DNA from: Streptomyces polyasparticus
GTDB taxonomy: Bacteria; Actinomycetota; Actinomycetes; Streptomycetales; Streptomycetaceae
Reading direction: 5' to 3'
Assembly (NCBI RefSeq): GCF_014493765.1
Contig: NZ_JACTVJ010000004.1
Location: forward strand, 744,001-808,000
DNA length: 64,000 bases
Each line of letters starts with the position of its first letter. Position 1 is the stretch's first letter. Made by a program: the position numbers and the translations under genes. Below, piece after piece: positions 16,053-23,766 of this stretch. The notes under the pieces were generated by a model that made no database searches, was not told where the DNA came from, and saw only the letters and a list, made by a program, of their open reading frames with translations.

Positions 16053-16082
16053 CCATGTGTCCAGATAAATATGGACACATGG
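16053..16082. promoter_or_regulatory. AT-rich 10-bp-arm palindrome
   Basis: CCATGTGTCC (16053-16062) and GGACACATGG (16073-16082) are perfect complements around the ten-base AT-rich centre AGATAAATAT. It lies 29 bp after the DUF4287 stop and 95 bp before the deacetylase start. It may be a terminator or the operator of the deacetylase gene. The low GC is striking in this genome. Confidence 0.55.
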
Positions 16083-16176
16083 CGGTGATCTGTCCCACGT
16101 TCCGGTCCATCGGGAACCTCCGGCTCGTCCTCCCCCTCCTACCTGGCGCTCCAGCAGGTGACCGGGGGGAAGACCC

Positions 16177-16965
16177 ATGCACACTCGTCCGTCGACCAGT
16201 CATGCCCGAACGAAGCGCCGCAGGGCGAGCGCCGCGCTGGCGGTGCCCCTGCTCGCGGCCCTCGCGTTCCTGAGCGGCTGCGGCACCGACCCGATCTCGC
16301 CGAGCGACGTACGGGCCGACGCGGCGGACGACGGCAAGGGGAAGTTCGGCACGGTGGACTGCCGCAAGGCCAAGTGCATCGCGCTGACCTTCGACGCGGG
16401 GCCCGGCAAGGACACACCCGAGCTGCTCGACACCCTCAAGGAGGAGAAGGTCCCCGCGACGTTCTTCCTGCTCGGCAAGAACCACGTGAAGAAGTACCCC
16501 GACGTGGTCAGGCGGCTGGCCGACGAGGGCCACGAGGTCGCCAACCACACCTGGACGCACGGCATCCTCACCGGTCTGACCACCGACGAGATCCGCGCCG
16601 AGCTCGGCCGTACGCAGCAGGCCATCAAGGACATCACCGGCAAGGAGCCGACCCTGATGCGCCCGCCCCAGGGGCGTACCGACGAGGACGTCACGCGGGT
16701 GTGCAAGGAGCTGGGCCTGTCCCAGATCCTGTGGAGCGTGACGGCCAAGGACTACTCGACCAAGGACTCGGCCCTCATCAAGAAGCGCGTCCTCGAACAG
16801 GCGGACCGCGACGGCATCATCCTGCTCCACGACATCTACGACGGCACGGTCCCGGCGGTCCCCGGCATCATCAAGTCCCTCAAGGCCGAGGGCTATACGT
16901 TCGTCACGGTGCCTCAGCTGATGGCGCCGGCGACGCCGGAGCCGGGGACGGTGTACCGGCCGTAG
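16177..16965 (+). CDS. Polysaccharide deacetylase (NodB/CE4) lipoprotein
   Basis: A 262-residue envelope protein. The signal with lipobox LSGC places the lipidated Cys near residue 31. The NodB domain follows: motif 1 is TFDAGPG, where the usual second Asp (metal ligand) is Ala; motif 2 HTWTH; motif 3 RPPQG; motif 5 LLHDIYDG. It should remove N- or O-acetyl groups from peptidoglycan or another glycan outside the membrane. TFDAGP variants are common in actinobacteria and may still work. ATG 16177 has GGGGGAAG upstream. The gene's 3' end overlaps the convergent small membrane gene by 62 bp. Confidence 0.88.
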   Translation: MHTRPSTSHARTKRRRASAALAVPLLAALAFLSGCGTDPISPSDVRADAADDGKGKFGTVDCRKAKCIALTFDAGPGKDTPELLDTLKEEKVPATFFLLGKNHVKKYPDVVRRLADEGHEVANHTWTHGILTGLTTDEIRAELGRTQQAIKDITGKEPTLMRPPQGRTDEDVTRVCKELGLSQILWSVTAKDYSTKDSALIKKRVLEQADRDGIILLHDIYDGTVPAVPGIIKSLKAEGYTFVTVPQLMAPATPEPGTVYRP

Positions 16966-17158
16966 CGCCGGTCCGCTCGAACTCCCCGAGCAGGGCGTCC
17001 AGTTCGGCGCAGGCGCGGCGGCTCGGCCGGGGCGGGGGCAGCGGGCGGCCTCGTACGATACGGGCCACGAGCAGCGAGAACGGGTGCAGGAACACCAGGA
17101 CCAGGAGGGGGCCGAGGAGGAGGCCGGCCAGGGCGCGGGACCAGTCGACGGTGTTCAT
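16904..17158 (-). CDS. Small membrane protein of unknown function
   Basis: An 84-residue protein with a hydrophobic segment at about residues 10-35 (ALAGLLLGPLLVLVFLHPF, then LLVARIV), followed by a basic Pro/Arg stretch, a short acidic helix and a Pro/Ala/Ser tail. I do not recognise the family. Its ATG overlaps the stop of the preceding gene (ATGA), so the two are made together. The tail overlaps the deacetylase gene on the other strand by 62 bp, which makes the exact end worth checking. Confidence 0.65.
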   Translation of the reverse strand: MNTVDWSRALAGLLLGPLLVLVFLHPFSLLVARIVRGRPLPPPRPSRRACAELDALLGEFERTGATAGTPSPAPASPAPSAEAP

Positions 17159-18093
17159 GCGGTGGCCTCCGTACGGTCGTTGTCGTCGCCGTCGCCATTG
17201 CCGTTGCCGTTGCCGTCGCCGTGGTCCACCTCGAAGGTGGGCCATTCCACGAAGGCCCGGAGCAGGTCGTCGGCGTCCCATTCGAGGGCCGCCGCGCCGT
17301 AGCCGGACGTACGGAACACCGCCTTGGTCTCGAACTCGGTCCGGTAGTACGGCACTTCACCCGCCTGCGTCCATACGAGCAGGGGCGCGGGGGTTCCGTC
17401 GGCGCAGTTCCGGCAGACGGTGACGAAGTCGTCGTCCACCAGGGCGTCTTCGGGGCTCTCGGCCGTGCAGGCCTCCGGCGGACAGAGCACGCGTTCGGTG
17501 CCGCGTGCGTGCAGCGGGTGATGGAAGCAGGGCCGGTCGAGCGTGAGTGCGGTGCCCTCGGTGAGACAGGCCAGCGCCTGCATCCCGATCCGGCTGACCT
17601 CCAGGGACCCGACCACATCGGTCAGGGCGATCCCCTCCTCCGCCCTGCGGTCGTAGGGCCTTCCGGCCCGCTGCTCGAACTCGGCCAGTTGCTCGGCGGT
17701 GGGCACGGTGTCGGGCGGCAGGCAGTCCTCGAGGAAGTCGTCGGCGGCGGAGAGCGCCAGCGCCGCGTAGGCGCCCTCCTGCGGGCCGTCCTGGCCACGG
17801 GTCTCCACGAGGTTGACGGTGAGGGGCTCGGGGACGGGCAGACCCGCGTCCCTCGCACACCGCACCGCCCGCGCCAGCGCATCACGGCGCCGCACGGCCA
17901 GCTCGTACAGAGCGGCATAGGAGTACGCGGGCAGATCGGGCGCCGACCCCCAGTCGACCGCGGGACGCTCGCTCCCGCGCCGGCGCCGCGGCCACAACGG
18001 CAGGTCGGTGAACCGGTACAGCAGCGAGAGGGTCAGGGTCAGCAGCGCGGTGGCCGCCGTGATGATCATGGCTGTGCGTTCCGTGGTGCCCAT
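17155..18093 (-). CDS. Membrane-anchored protein with Cys motifs, unknown function
   Basis: A 312-residue protein not recognised as a named family. Residues 8-26 form a membrane segment (MIITAATALLTLTLSLLY). The cytoplasmic part is mostly helical and acidic. Between about residues 205 and 250 lie CFHHPLH, LCPPEAC and VCRNCADG, which look like a zinc-binding set. The C-terminus is a run of Gly/Asn/Asp dipeptides (encoded by a CCGTTG-type repeat) that is probably disordered. ATG 18093 has GGGAGG just upstream. It is coupled to the 84-residue membrane protein downstream. Confidence 0.72.
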   Translation of the reverse strand: MGTTERTAMIITAATALLTLTLSLLYRFTDLPLWPRRRRGSERPAVDWGSAPDLPAYSYAALYELAVRRRDALARAVRCARDAGLPVPEPLTVNLVETRGQDGPQEGAYAALALSAADDFLEDCLPPDTVPTAEQLAEFEQRAGRPYDRRAEEGIALTDVVGSLEVSRIGMQALACLTEGTALTLDRPCFHHPLHARGTERVLCPPEACTAESPEDALVDDDFVTVCRNCADGTPAPLLVWTQAGEVPYYRTEFETKAVFRTSGYGAAALEWDADDLLRAFVEWPTFEVDHGDGNGNGNGDGDDNDRTEATA

Positions 18094-18146
18094 CGGCCTC
18101 CCCGTTCCTCGGCCCTGCACCCTAGCCCCGCGCGTCACGCTCGCGG

Positions 18147-18275
18147 TCGGCGGGCCCGGGAACGGTGGGCGGCCCGGGAACGGCGGGCCAGGAACGGCGG
18201 GCGGCCCTGGAACGGTCGGCGGGCCCTGGAACGGTCGGCGGGCCCGGGACGGTCGGCGGGCCCGGGAAACCGAGG
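18147..18275. repeat. ~19-bp GC-rich tandem repeats
   Basis: Seven or so copies of a unit like GGAACGGTCGGCGGGCCC, differing at one to three positions, lie between the divergent genes starting at 18093 and 18311. They may reflect slippage. Any promoter for the downstream gene must lie within or just after them. Confidence 0.75.
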
Positions 18276-18310
18276 TGCACGGGGGCGGTCCGCGGCCTAG
18301 CGTGCGGGGT

Positions 18311-18796
18311 ATGCGCGTCGTCTACACCAAGGGCCCCGGCACGAGTTACGAGATCGCGGTCCACCGCGACGCCGGCCCGGAGCTCGCCCCTCGCAACGGC
18401 CCCGGCGGTCACCCGTATCTCCCGCATGACCTGGTGCATTTCGTGGTGGAGTCCGTCGCGGGCATCGAACTCGGCGTGTACGGACGGCTCGCGGCCGGCG
18501 ACAACGGACTGTTCTGGCCCGCCGATCCGGCCGAGCGCACGAAAGCGATGCGCCGCCGGAGGACCAAACCCGGGAAGCCGACACCCAAGGCCTCGGCGGA
18601 CATGGGCCGTTCGGAGGAGCTCGCGGGCATCGCCGTACCGGTGTGGGAGCTGCGCCGCGGCTTCGCCGAGACGCTGCCCGCCTACGTACCGTCGCCGCTG
18701 CCGCCGGTCGTCGAGCGCATCGTCGACGCACTGGACACGTACGCGGACCGGTGGCACGGGCTGCCGGTGGGCGGATCGCTGGAAGTGACCTGGTAG
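18311..18796 (+). CDS. Conserved hypothetical protein
   Basis: A 161-residue soluble protein. The ATG is at 18311; upstream in-frame codons run through tandem repeats and are unlikely to be coding. Visible features are HPYLPHDLVHFVVE near residue 40, GVYGRLAAGDNGLFW, a basic Lys/Pro/Arg patch, and a C-terminal VVERIVDALDTYADRWHGLPVGG segment. Similar stand-alone proteins are found across Streptomyces. I can give no function. It converges on the SMI1/KNR4 cassette. Confidence 0.75.
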   Translation: MRVVYTKGPGTSYEIAVHRDAGPELAPRNGPGGHPYLPHDLVHFVVESVAGIELGVYGRLAAGDNGLFWPADPAERTKAMRRRRTKPGKPTPKASADMGRSEELAGIAVPVWELRRGFAETLPAYVPSPLPPVVERIVDALDTYADRWHGLPVGGSLEVTW

Positions 18797-18845
18797 CAGC
18801 GGGGGCGGCTCGGGATCGGCCTCGGCCCCTCGGCGCTCGCGCCTG

Positions 18846-19478
18846 TCAGGACCTGGGCTGCGCGAGCATCGTGAAGAAGGGGCCGTCGGGTGCGAAGTTC
18901 CTGGAGTGGGTGAGCATCTCCTCGCCCCCCACCGACTCCGCGCCGCGCAGATACGCCCGCATCCACTCGTTGAACGTCACCGGGTACTCGACGTAGCCGA
19001 ACTCGTCGTGCTCGATGACGCCCACGGCCCAGTCCCGCGCCCCGTCCCGCGGCACCCGGAAGTAGACCATCTCGCCGGTGGCGGAGTGCGCCCAGGGAAA
19101 CATCTCCCCCGGCCCTGTGCCGATCGGATACGGCGGCATCATGTCCTCGGGCCAGTCCTCGTAGAACTCCTGCTCCTCGCGGATGTTCTCGCCCAGGTTG
19201 TGCCAGGCCGTCGCGGGGTGGAACAGCGTCAGCTGGTTGTTGATCAGAACCGCGCCGTACGCGTCGGCGAACTCCTTGTAGTCCGCGGGGAATTCGACCC
19301 CGTGCCGCTGTTCGAGGGCCGACCAGGCCTGCGGATCCGCCCCGCGGAAGGCCGGCTCCCCGAGCAGAGCGCGCAGCTCGCCGAATGTCACGCCAGTCAC
19401 CGCTGTCTCGGCTGCCTCGGCTGCCAGGGCGTCCCCGTCCGGCATGTCATGCCCCCTCGTCGACAGCTGGGCGGTCAT
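18846..19478 (-). CDS. SMI1/KNR4 (SUKH) family protein
   Basis: A 210-residue SUKH-superfamily protein, a group rich in immunity proteins against polymorphic toxins but also found alone in Streptomyces. The core is LEQRHGVEFPADYKEFADAYGA, then an acidic middle and a C-terminal EWMRAYL helix. The ATG at 19478 overlaps the stop of the upstream methyltransferase (ATGA). An in-frame ATG at 19445 behind GAGGGGG is an equally good start. It is the last gene of a four-gene coupled cassette (21296 to 18846). No toxin gene is adjacent, so an immunity role is not supported by context. Confidence 0.83.
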   Translation of the reverse strand: MTAQLSTRGHDMPDGDALAAEAAETAVTGVTFGELRALLGEPAFRGADPQAWSALEQRHGVEFPADYKEFADAYGAVLINNQLTLFHPATAWHNLGENIREEQEFYEDWPEDMMPPYPIGTGPGEMFPWAHSATGEMVYFRVPRDGARDWAVGVIEHDEFGYVEYPVTFNEWMRAYLRGAESVGGEEMLTHSRNFAPDGPFFTMLAQPRS

Positions 19479-20236
19479 CCAAGCACGGTCTGCGTCACCC
19501 GCCACAGCCGCCTGGGGAGTTCGCCCTCCTCGAAGGCGTGGACCTCGTCGAGGGACCAGCCGGCGGCGAGCGAGTCGACCAGTGCGCGCGGGAAGAAGTG
19601 GACGGCGAAACCGCCGTGTTCGTGGATGTCGTCGCCGTGGTCGATGCCCGCGCCGTAGTGGGCGTCGCCGGTGTGCCGGACCGTGTAGACGAGAGTGCCG
19701 CCCGGGCGGAGCACCCGGCGGATCTCCGCGACCGCGGCCTCGATCTCCTTCGTCGACAGCGCCATGCAGAGCAGCATGTGCGCGAAGACCGCGTCGACCG
19801 AGGCGTCGGGCAGCGGCAGCGGTGTGCGTACGTCGTGGACGGTGCAGGTCACCCGTTCCGCGACGCCCTGCGCGGCCGCAGCGTCGCGCAGCTGTGCCAG
19901 GCCGGTGGCGGAGAAGTCCGTGGCGTGCACGGTGAAGCCCGCGCGGGCGAAGTACAGGGCGTCGCGGCCGTGCCCGGCGCCGAGTTCGAGCACGGTCCGT
20001 GCCTTCGCCGCCCGGAACACGGCGGCGGCATGCAGCGCGGGAGCGCTGGGCTCCTCCCCGTACATCCCGGGGTGCGCCCCATAGGTCTGCTGCCAGTGCG
20101 CCCGCTGCACCTCGGCCAGCTCACCGCCCGCCTCGCCCGCGCTCTTGCCGTCCGCCTCGCCCGCGCTCTTGCCGCCCGCCTCGCCCGCGCCCTTGCCGTC
20201 CGCCTCGCCCGCGCCCTTGCCGCCCGCTTCGCTCAC
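19475..20236 (-). CDS. Class I SAM-dependent methyltransferase with N-terminal repeats
   Basis: A 253-residue enzyme. The SAM motif LELGAGHGRDALYF is near residues 83-96, followed by VHATDFS, a central DVRTPLPLPDASVD and RRVLRPGGTLVYTV. It resembles TehB/UbiE-like methyltransferases with thiol or small-molecule targets. Residues 2-39 are a low-complexity tail of the octapeptide pattern GEA(D/G)GK(G/S)A repeated about four times, coded by near-perfect 24-bp DNA repeats (20125-20232). The tail is absent from the catalytic fold and may vary between strains. The ATG overlaps the stop of the YdeI-like gene; its own stop overlaps the SMI1 gene. Confidence 0.86.
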   Translation of the reverse strand: MSEAGGKGAGEADGKGAGEAGGKSAGEADGKSAGEAGGELAEVQRAHWQQTYGAHPGMYGEEPSAPALHAAAVFRAAKARTVLELGAGHGRDALYFARAGFTVHATDFSATGLAQLRDAAAAQGVAERVTCTVHDVRTPLPLPDASVDAVFAHMLLCMALSTKEIEAAVAEIRRVLRPGGTLVYTVRHTGDAHYGAGIDHGDDIHEHGGFAVHFFPRALVDSLAAGWSLDEVHAFEEGELPRRLWRVTQTVLG

Positions 20237-20685
20237 GCCGCGCCGCCCGCTTCCGCGCGCAGCGTCTCCAGCGCCTTCTCGATGCGGCGCAGCCGCGTCT
20301 CCGGCTTCTTCGCCCCGTCGACCGCCAGCACATGCTGCCGCTTACGGCCCTGCGGCAGACGGTCGTACGCGGCGCGCGCGGCCGGATCCGCGTCCAGTGC
20401 GCGGGCGAAGTCCTCGGGCTCGGTGATGACGCGGGGCTCGGTGTCGAGTCGCAGATCGACCTCGACCTCCTCGCCGATCTCGACGCCCGCGGCCGCCCGG
20501 TTGGCGTTGGACAGACCGAGCAGGCAGCGGCCGCGCATGATCGCGACGCGGCTGCGCCAGGTATGGCCGTTGATCGTGATGGTGACCGGCGGGCGCTTGC
20601 CGCCGCCGAGCTGTTCGACGAGCTCGGCCGGCACCTCGAGCCCGTTCATCGGCTCGGGCGGCTCCACGTACGTACGGAACTTCAT
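20233..20685 (-). CDS. DUF1905 / YdeI-OmpD-associated family protein
   Basis: A 150-residue protein: an N-terminal DUF1905 beta domain (FRTYVEPPEP, VTITINGHTWRSRVA, GEEVEVDLRLD) and a C-terminal helical YdeI-like part (LDADPAARAAYDRLPQGRKRQHV). Function is not established; proteins with this pair are linked to antimicrobial-peptide tolerance in other bacteria. ATG 20685 overlaps the stop of the VOC gene by four bases and its stop overlaps the methyltransferase start, so it sits inside the coupled cassette. Confidence 0.85.
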   Translation of the reverse strand: MKFRTYVEPPEPMNGLEVPAELVEQLGGGKRPPVTITINGHTWRSRVAIMRGRCLLGLSNANRAAAGVEIGEEVEVDLRLDTEPRVITEPEDFARALDADPAARAAYDRLPQGRKRQHVLAVDGAKKPETRLRRIEKALETLRAEAGGAA

Positions 20686-21296
20686 GCCGCACTCTCCCAC
20701 TCGAACCCGTCGGGGTCGGTGAACGCCCCGAGATCGGAGCCGATCAGCAGGCGGTGCGATCCGCTGCCCTCGGTCGCGACACCGGCGACCTTGCCCAGGC
20801 CCTTGCGCGGGTAGAGCGACAGCTTGACCGGGCTGTCGGCGGCCTCGAACTCGGTGTACCGGCCGCCGAAGCTCTTGCCCACCTTGAGCCCGCGCTCGAC
20901 GTAGAACTGCTTGCTGGCTGCCATGTCCGCGACACCGAGGAGCAGCACGACCTCGTCGATCTTCCGTACGTCCGGACCGGTGTCCTTCTTCGACGAGCTG
21001 ACCAGCTGCCAGACCGTGCCGTCCGGCGCCTGGACCACGCCGCCGAAGCCCCAGAGCGACTTCTTGGCGGGCTTGAGCTCCTTGGCGCCGGCGGCGATGG
21101 CGTCGTTGAACAGTCCGATGACGATCGACGGCTGGGAGACCACGAGCGAGACCGTGAAACCACGGAAACCGCTGGTCGGAGCCTCGGAGCCCTGGACGCG
21201 GAGCTGCTTGCCGTCCAGGCCGAAGGCGTCGGCGTAGAAACGCTGGGCGGCCGCGGGGTCGGCGGCCTCGATGGTGAGGTACTCGATGTTCGTCAT
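20682..21296 (-). CDS. VOC (glyoxalase/bleomycin-resistance) family protein
   Basis: A 204-residue protein with two vicinal-oxygen-chelate beta-alpha-beta-beta-beta modules: IEYLTIEAADPAAAQRFYADAFGL at the start and VVLLLGVADMAASKQFYVERGL in the second half, ending FTDPDGFEWE. Such proteins bind metals or small ligands for isomerase, dioxygenase or sequestration roles. ATG 21296 starts the four-gene ATGA-linked cassette. The 111-bp gap to rnpB should hold the two divergent promoters. Confidence 0.88.
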   Translation of the reverse strand: MTNIEYLTIEAADPAAAQRFYADAFGLDGKQLRVQGSEAPTSGFRGFTVSLVVSQPSIVIGLFNDAIAAGAKELKPAKKSLWGFGGVVQAPDGTVWQLVSSSKKDTGPDVRKIDEVVLLLGVADMAASKQFYVERGLKVGKSFGGRYTEFEAADSPVKLSLYPRKGLGKVAGVATEGSGSHRLLIGSDLGAFTDPDGFEWESAA

Positions 21297-21407
21297 GTCT
21301 CTCAAGCTAGCCAGGGGGCGCAGGGCAGCGCTTCTCGAAAGCTGACCGATGCCGCCGGCGGGCTCGTGTGATCGCCGGACCCGTCCCGGCCGGTACGATG
21401 GCGGCAC

Positions 21408-21817
21408 GGCGGACGAGCCGGCCGGGCGGCCGCGGCGGAGATCTTCGGATCCCCGGCGAGGAACGTCCGGGCTCCACAGAGCAGGGTGGTGGGTAACGCC
21501 CACCCGGGGTGACCCGCGGGACAGTGCCACAGAAAGCAGACCGCCGGGAGCTTCGGCTCACGGTAAGGGTGAAACGGTGGTGTAAGAGACCACCAGCGCC
21601 CGAGGTGACTCGGGCGGCTAGGTAAACCCCACCCGGAGCAAGGTCAAGAGGGAGCACCTCGGTGCTCCTGCGCGGACGTTCGAGGGCTGCTCGCCCGAGT
21701 CCGCGGGTAGACCGCACGAGGCCGGCAGCAATGCCGGCCCTAGATGGATGGCCGCCTCCCCCTGGGCCGCAAGACCCTGGGGAGACAGAACCCGGCGTAC
21801 AGGCCGACTCGTCCGCC
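21408..21817 (+). ncRNA. rnpB: RNase P RNA (class A, actinobacterial)
   Basis: The catalytic RNA that trims tRNA 5' leaders. The P1 arms GGCGGACGAG (21408-21417) and CTCGTCCGCC (21808-21817) pair perfectly. The conserved GAGGAACGTCCGGGCTCCACAG core (CR-I) is near 21459, the ACAGAAAGCAGACCGCC block (CR-II/III) near 21527, TAAGGGTGAAACGGTGG near 21564, and the 3' core ending AGACAGAACCCGGCGTACAGG near 21783. The length, about 410 nt, matches Streptomyces RNase P RNA. A TACGAT hexamer at 21394-21399 is a plausible -10. Confidence 0.97.
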
Positions 21818-22045
21818 TTTATGGCTCTGAACTGGGGTTTCTCCCCGGGCAGGGCCATTTTGCGGTACGAGGGGGCGTCCTGATGGACTTGGACGCTGTG
21901 GGTTGCGTAGACGACAGCACCTTCGTAGGCCGCACGCCCGGCTCCGCATCTCTCGAACGCCGCCACACGTACCCACCGCAATCGAGTACGTCGATGCCCT
22001 CGCCCCTCCCCACTGACGGATTCGCGGAACGCATTGAGCAGTTGA
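21818..22045. other. Non-coding or decayed stretch after rnpB
   Basis: All plus-strand frames are broken or lack family-like sequence here. The short stretches that are open do not resemble known proteins. It is probably the 3' flank of rnpB plus decayed coding DNA. Confidence 0.4.
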
Positions 22046-22192
22046 CCGCGACACCGTAGTCCGGCACCTCGGTGCACTGGCATCTGGGACCGCTACAACT
22101 GGGACAAGGACAGATCGTCCGCCGATCCAGGAGACCCCGGGCGGAGCGGGACGCGTACCGACGTCTCCCGTGGCGAAGAGGAAAACCGATGA
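22046..22192 (+). pseudogene. Possible 3' remnant of a gene upstream of the lipoprotein
   Basis: A 48-codon frame without a credible start contains IWDRYNWDKDRSS and ends at TGA 22190-22192, overlapping the ATG of the lipoprotein (ATGA). RYNWD-K motifs near a C-terminus occur in Streptomyces proteins of the polymorphic-toxin kind. The same frame upstream is closed by several stops. I read it as the surviving tail of a decayed partner gene; this is an inference from a short match. Confidence 0.35.
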
Positions 22193-22725
22193 ACGAACGG
22201 CACAAACCACGTGGTCGCGTGCAAGCGCGCATCAGGCGCACGATGTTCCCGCTACTGATCGCGATGGGCGCCGTCTCCGCCTGCACTTCTGGGGCCGATG
22301 GGGACGTGTCCAGGCAGCAGGTCTCCGACACGTACTGGAAGAAGGACGCCGGAGCCAAAGAAGTATCCGCCGCGATAAAGATCGAAATTCCGGCCGATGC
22401 CACCGAAGCGAAAGGGGCGGTTCGGGTAAACCCCCAGGAGGATCAGTACCTGCTCTCCTTCGTCACCAGCACCACCCAGGCCAAGGCAACGGCAGATCTG
22501 CTCCACGCGGAGGATCCGCTGAGCAGCACTCACAAGGGAACCGCGTCAGGAGAGGTGTTCAAGCATCTCGGGCTGCCTGCCCCCGAATCCCTGAATCCGG
22601 TCCAGTGGACGGGAGTATGCCCGCCGTGCGTGAGTGACGCGTCGCGGAGCGCCTTCCAGTGGATCGAAATCTACGTCGAGCCCCTCCCGAGCGAGAAGGC
22701 TCGCGTATATCTCCAGGCGTTTTGA
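22189..22725 (+). CDS. Putative lipoprotein, unknown family
   Basis: A 178-residue secreted lipoprotein: basic N-terminus, hydrophobic FPLLIAMGAV, lipobox VSAC with Cys near residue 32. GAAGAGG lies 8 nt before ATG 22189. The mature part has a DTYWKKDAGAKEVSAAIKI stretch, a beta-like middle and a CPPCVSD pair of Cys. No enzyme motif is visible. Its codon use is less GC-biased than the neighbours (for example AAAGAAGTATCC), which suggests recent acquisition. The start overlaps the end of a possible gene remnant. Confidence 0.72.
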   Translation: MNERHKPRGRVQARIRRTMFPLLIAMGAVSACTSGADGDVSRQQVSDTYWKKDAGAKEVSAAIKIEIPADATEAKGAVRVNPQEDQYLLSFVTSTTQAKATADLLHAEDPLSSTHKGTASGEVFKHLGLPAPESLNPVQWTGVCPPCVSDASRSAFQWIEIYVEPLPSEKARVYLQAF

Positions 22726-22817
22726 GGATCGCATCCAGCGCAAGAAAGAGAACTCGCATGCGATCTCAACGGGAGCCGGATATCCAAAACTGCCGGCCGG
22801 CGTGCTGGGGATCTTCC

Positions 22818-23621
22818 TCACTCCTGCTCCCCGGCAGCGAAGAAGCCGGTCAGGACGGGAGAGAGGATCTCGGGGGCGATGTTGTGTTCCTGGCCCGGGA
22901 AGACGTGCAGGGCGAAATTGTCGGCCAGCGCGGCGAGCTCTCGCGCCCCATCGAGCATGTGCGGTGCGCCCGCGTCCCCGCTGCCGACGAGAACGGGCAC
23001 GGTCACGGACTGCCAGCGGTCGGCGGGCAGCGGCCGGCCGGACATGGTGTCCCCCATGACCTGGCCGTCGTAGGGCAGGGTGCGGGCGGCGGCCTCCATG
23101 CCCTCCCAGAAGGGGGCCTGGCGCATTCCCGCGACGACCTCGGCGGGCATGCCCACCGCCGCGGTCATGAAGTAGGCCGCCGCATCGCCGTACGCCTTCC
23201 GCTCCACGAGGTCCGTCAGGTGGGCGACGTAGTCGGCGGGCAGCGGCGGGCGGCTGTCGTCGGTGATGAAGGGCGGTTCGTACACGGCCAGCCGGGAGAC
23301 CGCGCTGCCCCGGGCCACGGCCTCCAGCGCAAGTACGGCACCGGAGGACATCCCGAAGACCATCGCCTCGCCGCCCGCACGCCCGATCACTGCGTCCAGA
23401 TCCTCGACCTCGCGCTGCACGTCGTACGTGGGGCTGTCCCCGCTGTCGCCGCGGCCCCGGCGGTCGTAGGTGAACACGGTGAAGTGCTCGGCCAGCAGAC
23501 TGCCGAGTGCGGCGGAATCGCCGCGCGCCATGAACGCGCCGCCGACGAGCACGACAGCGGGGCCGGAGCCCTGCTGCTCGTAGGCGATGGCCGTGCCGTC
23601 GGCAGAGAACACCTTGTCCAT
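22818..23621 (-). CDS. Alpha/beta hydrolase
   Basis: A 267-residue cytoplasmic hydrolase. The oxyanion-hole segment VVLVGGAFM is near residues 23-31, YDRRGRGDSG near 52-61, the nucleophile elbow GMSSG near 90-94 (Ser), and the catalytic His in PGQEHNIAP near the C-terminus. No cofactor domain. It is divergent from a TetR gene with a strong shared operator between them, so that TetR probably represses it. Substrate unknown; similar proteins include esterases and non-heme haloperoxidase-like hydrolases. Confidence 0.9.
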   Translation of the reverse strand: MDKVFSADGTAIAYEQQGSGPAVVLVGGAFMARGDSAALGSLLAEHFTVFTYDRRGRGDSGDSPTYDVQREVEDLDAVIGRAGGEAMVFGMSSGAVLALEAVARGSAVSRLAVYEPPFITDDSRPPLPADYVAHLTDLVERKAYGDAAAYFMTAAVGMPAEVVAGMRQAPFWEGMEAAARTLPYDGQVMGDTMSGRPLPADRWQSVTVPVLVGSGDAGAPHMLDGARELAALADNFALHVFPGQEHNIAPEILSPVLTGFFAAGEQE

Positions 23622-23685
23622 GAGGAATCACTCCAGATTTCTGCGCGGTGGACGGGGCAGGAAGCCCCGCGCTTGGGAACTGGAC

Positions 23686-23726
23686 GGTACAGTACCCAAA
23701 AGAGTACTGGTCAGTCCAGTACTCTT
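23686..23726. promoter_or_regulatory. Operator of the hydrolase/TetR divergon
   Basis: AAGAGTACTGG (23700-23710) and CCAGTACTCTT (23716-23726) are perfect 11-bp arms around five bases. A smaller palindrome GGTAC-A-GTACC lies at 23686-23696, sharing the GTAC core. The tract is midway between the divergent starts 23621 and 23767. A TetR dimer or dimer pair probably binds here. Confidence 0.75.
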
Positions 23727-23766
23727 CTCCGGGAGTCTGCGGGAGTCTGCGGGAGGACGAGGAGCA

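Noticed and set aside
18846-19478. Toxin-immunity locus around the SMI1/KNR4 protein
   Set aside because: No polymorphic toxin or secretion gene is adjacent; the operon partners are enzymes.
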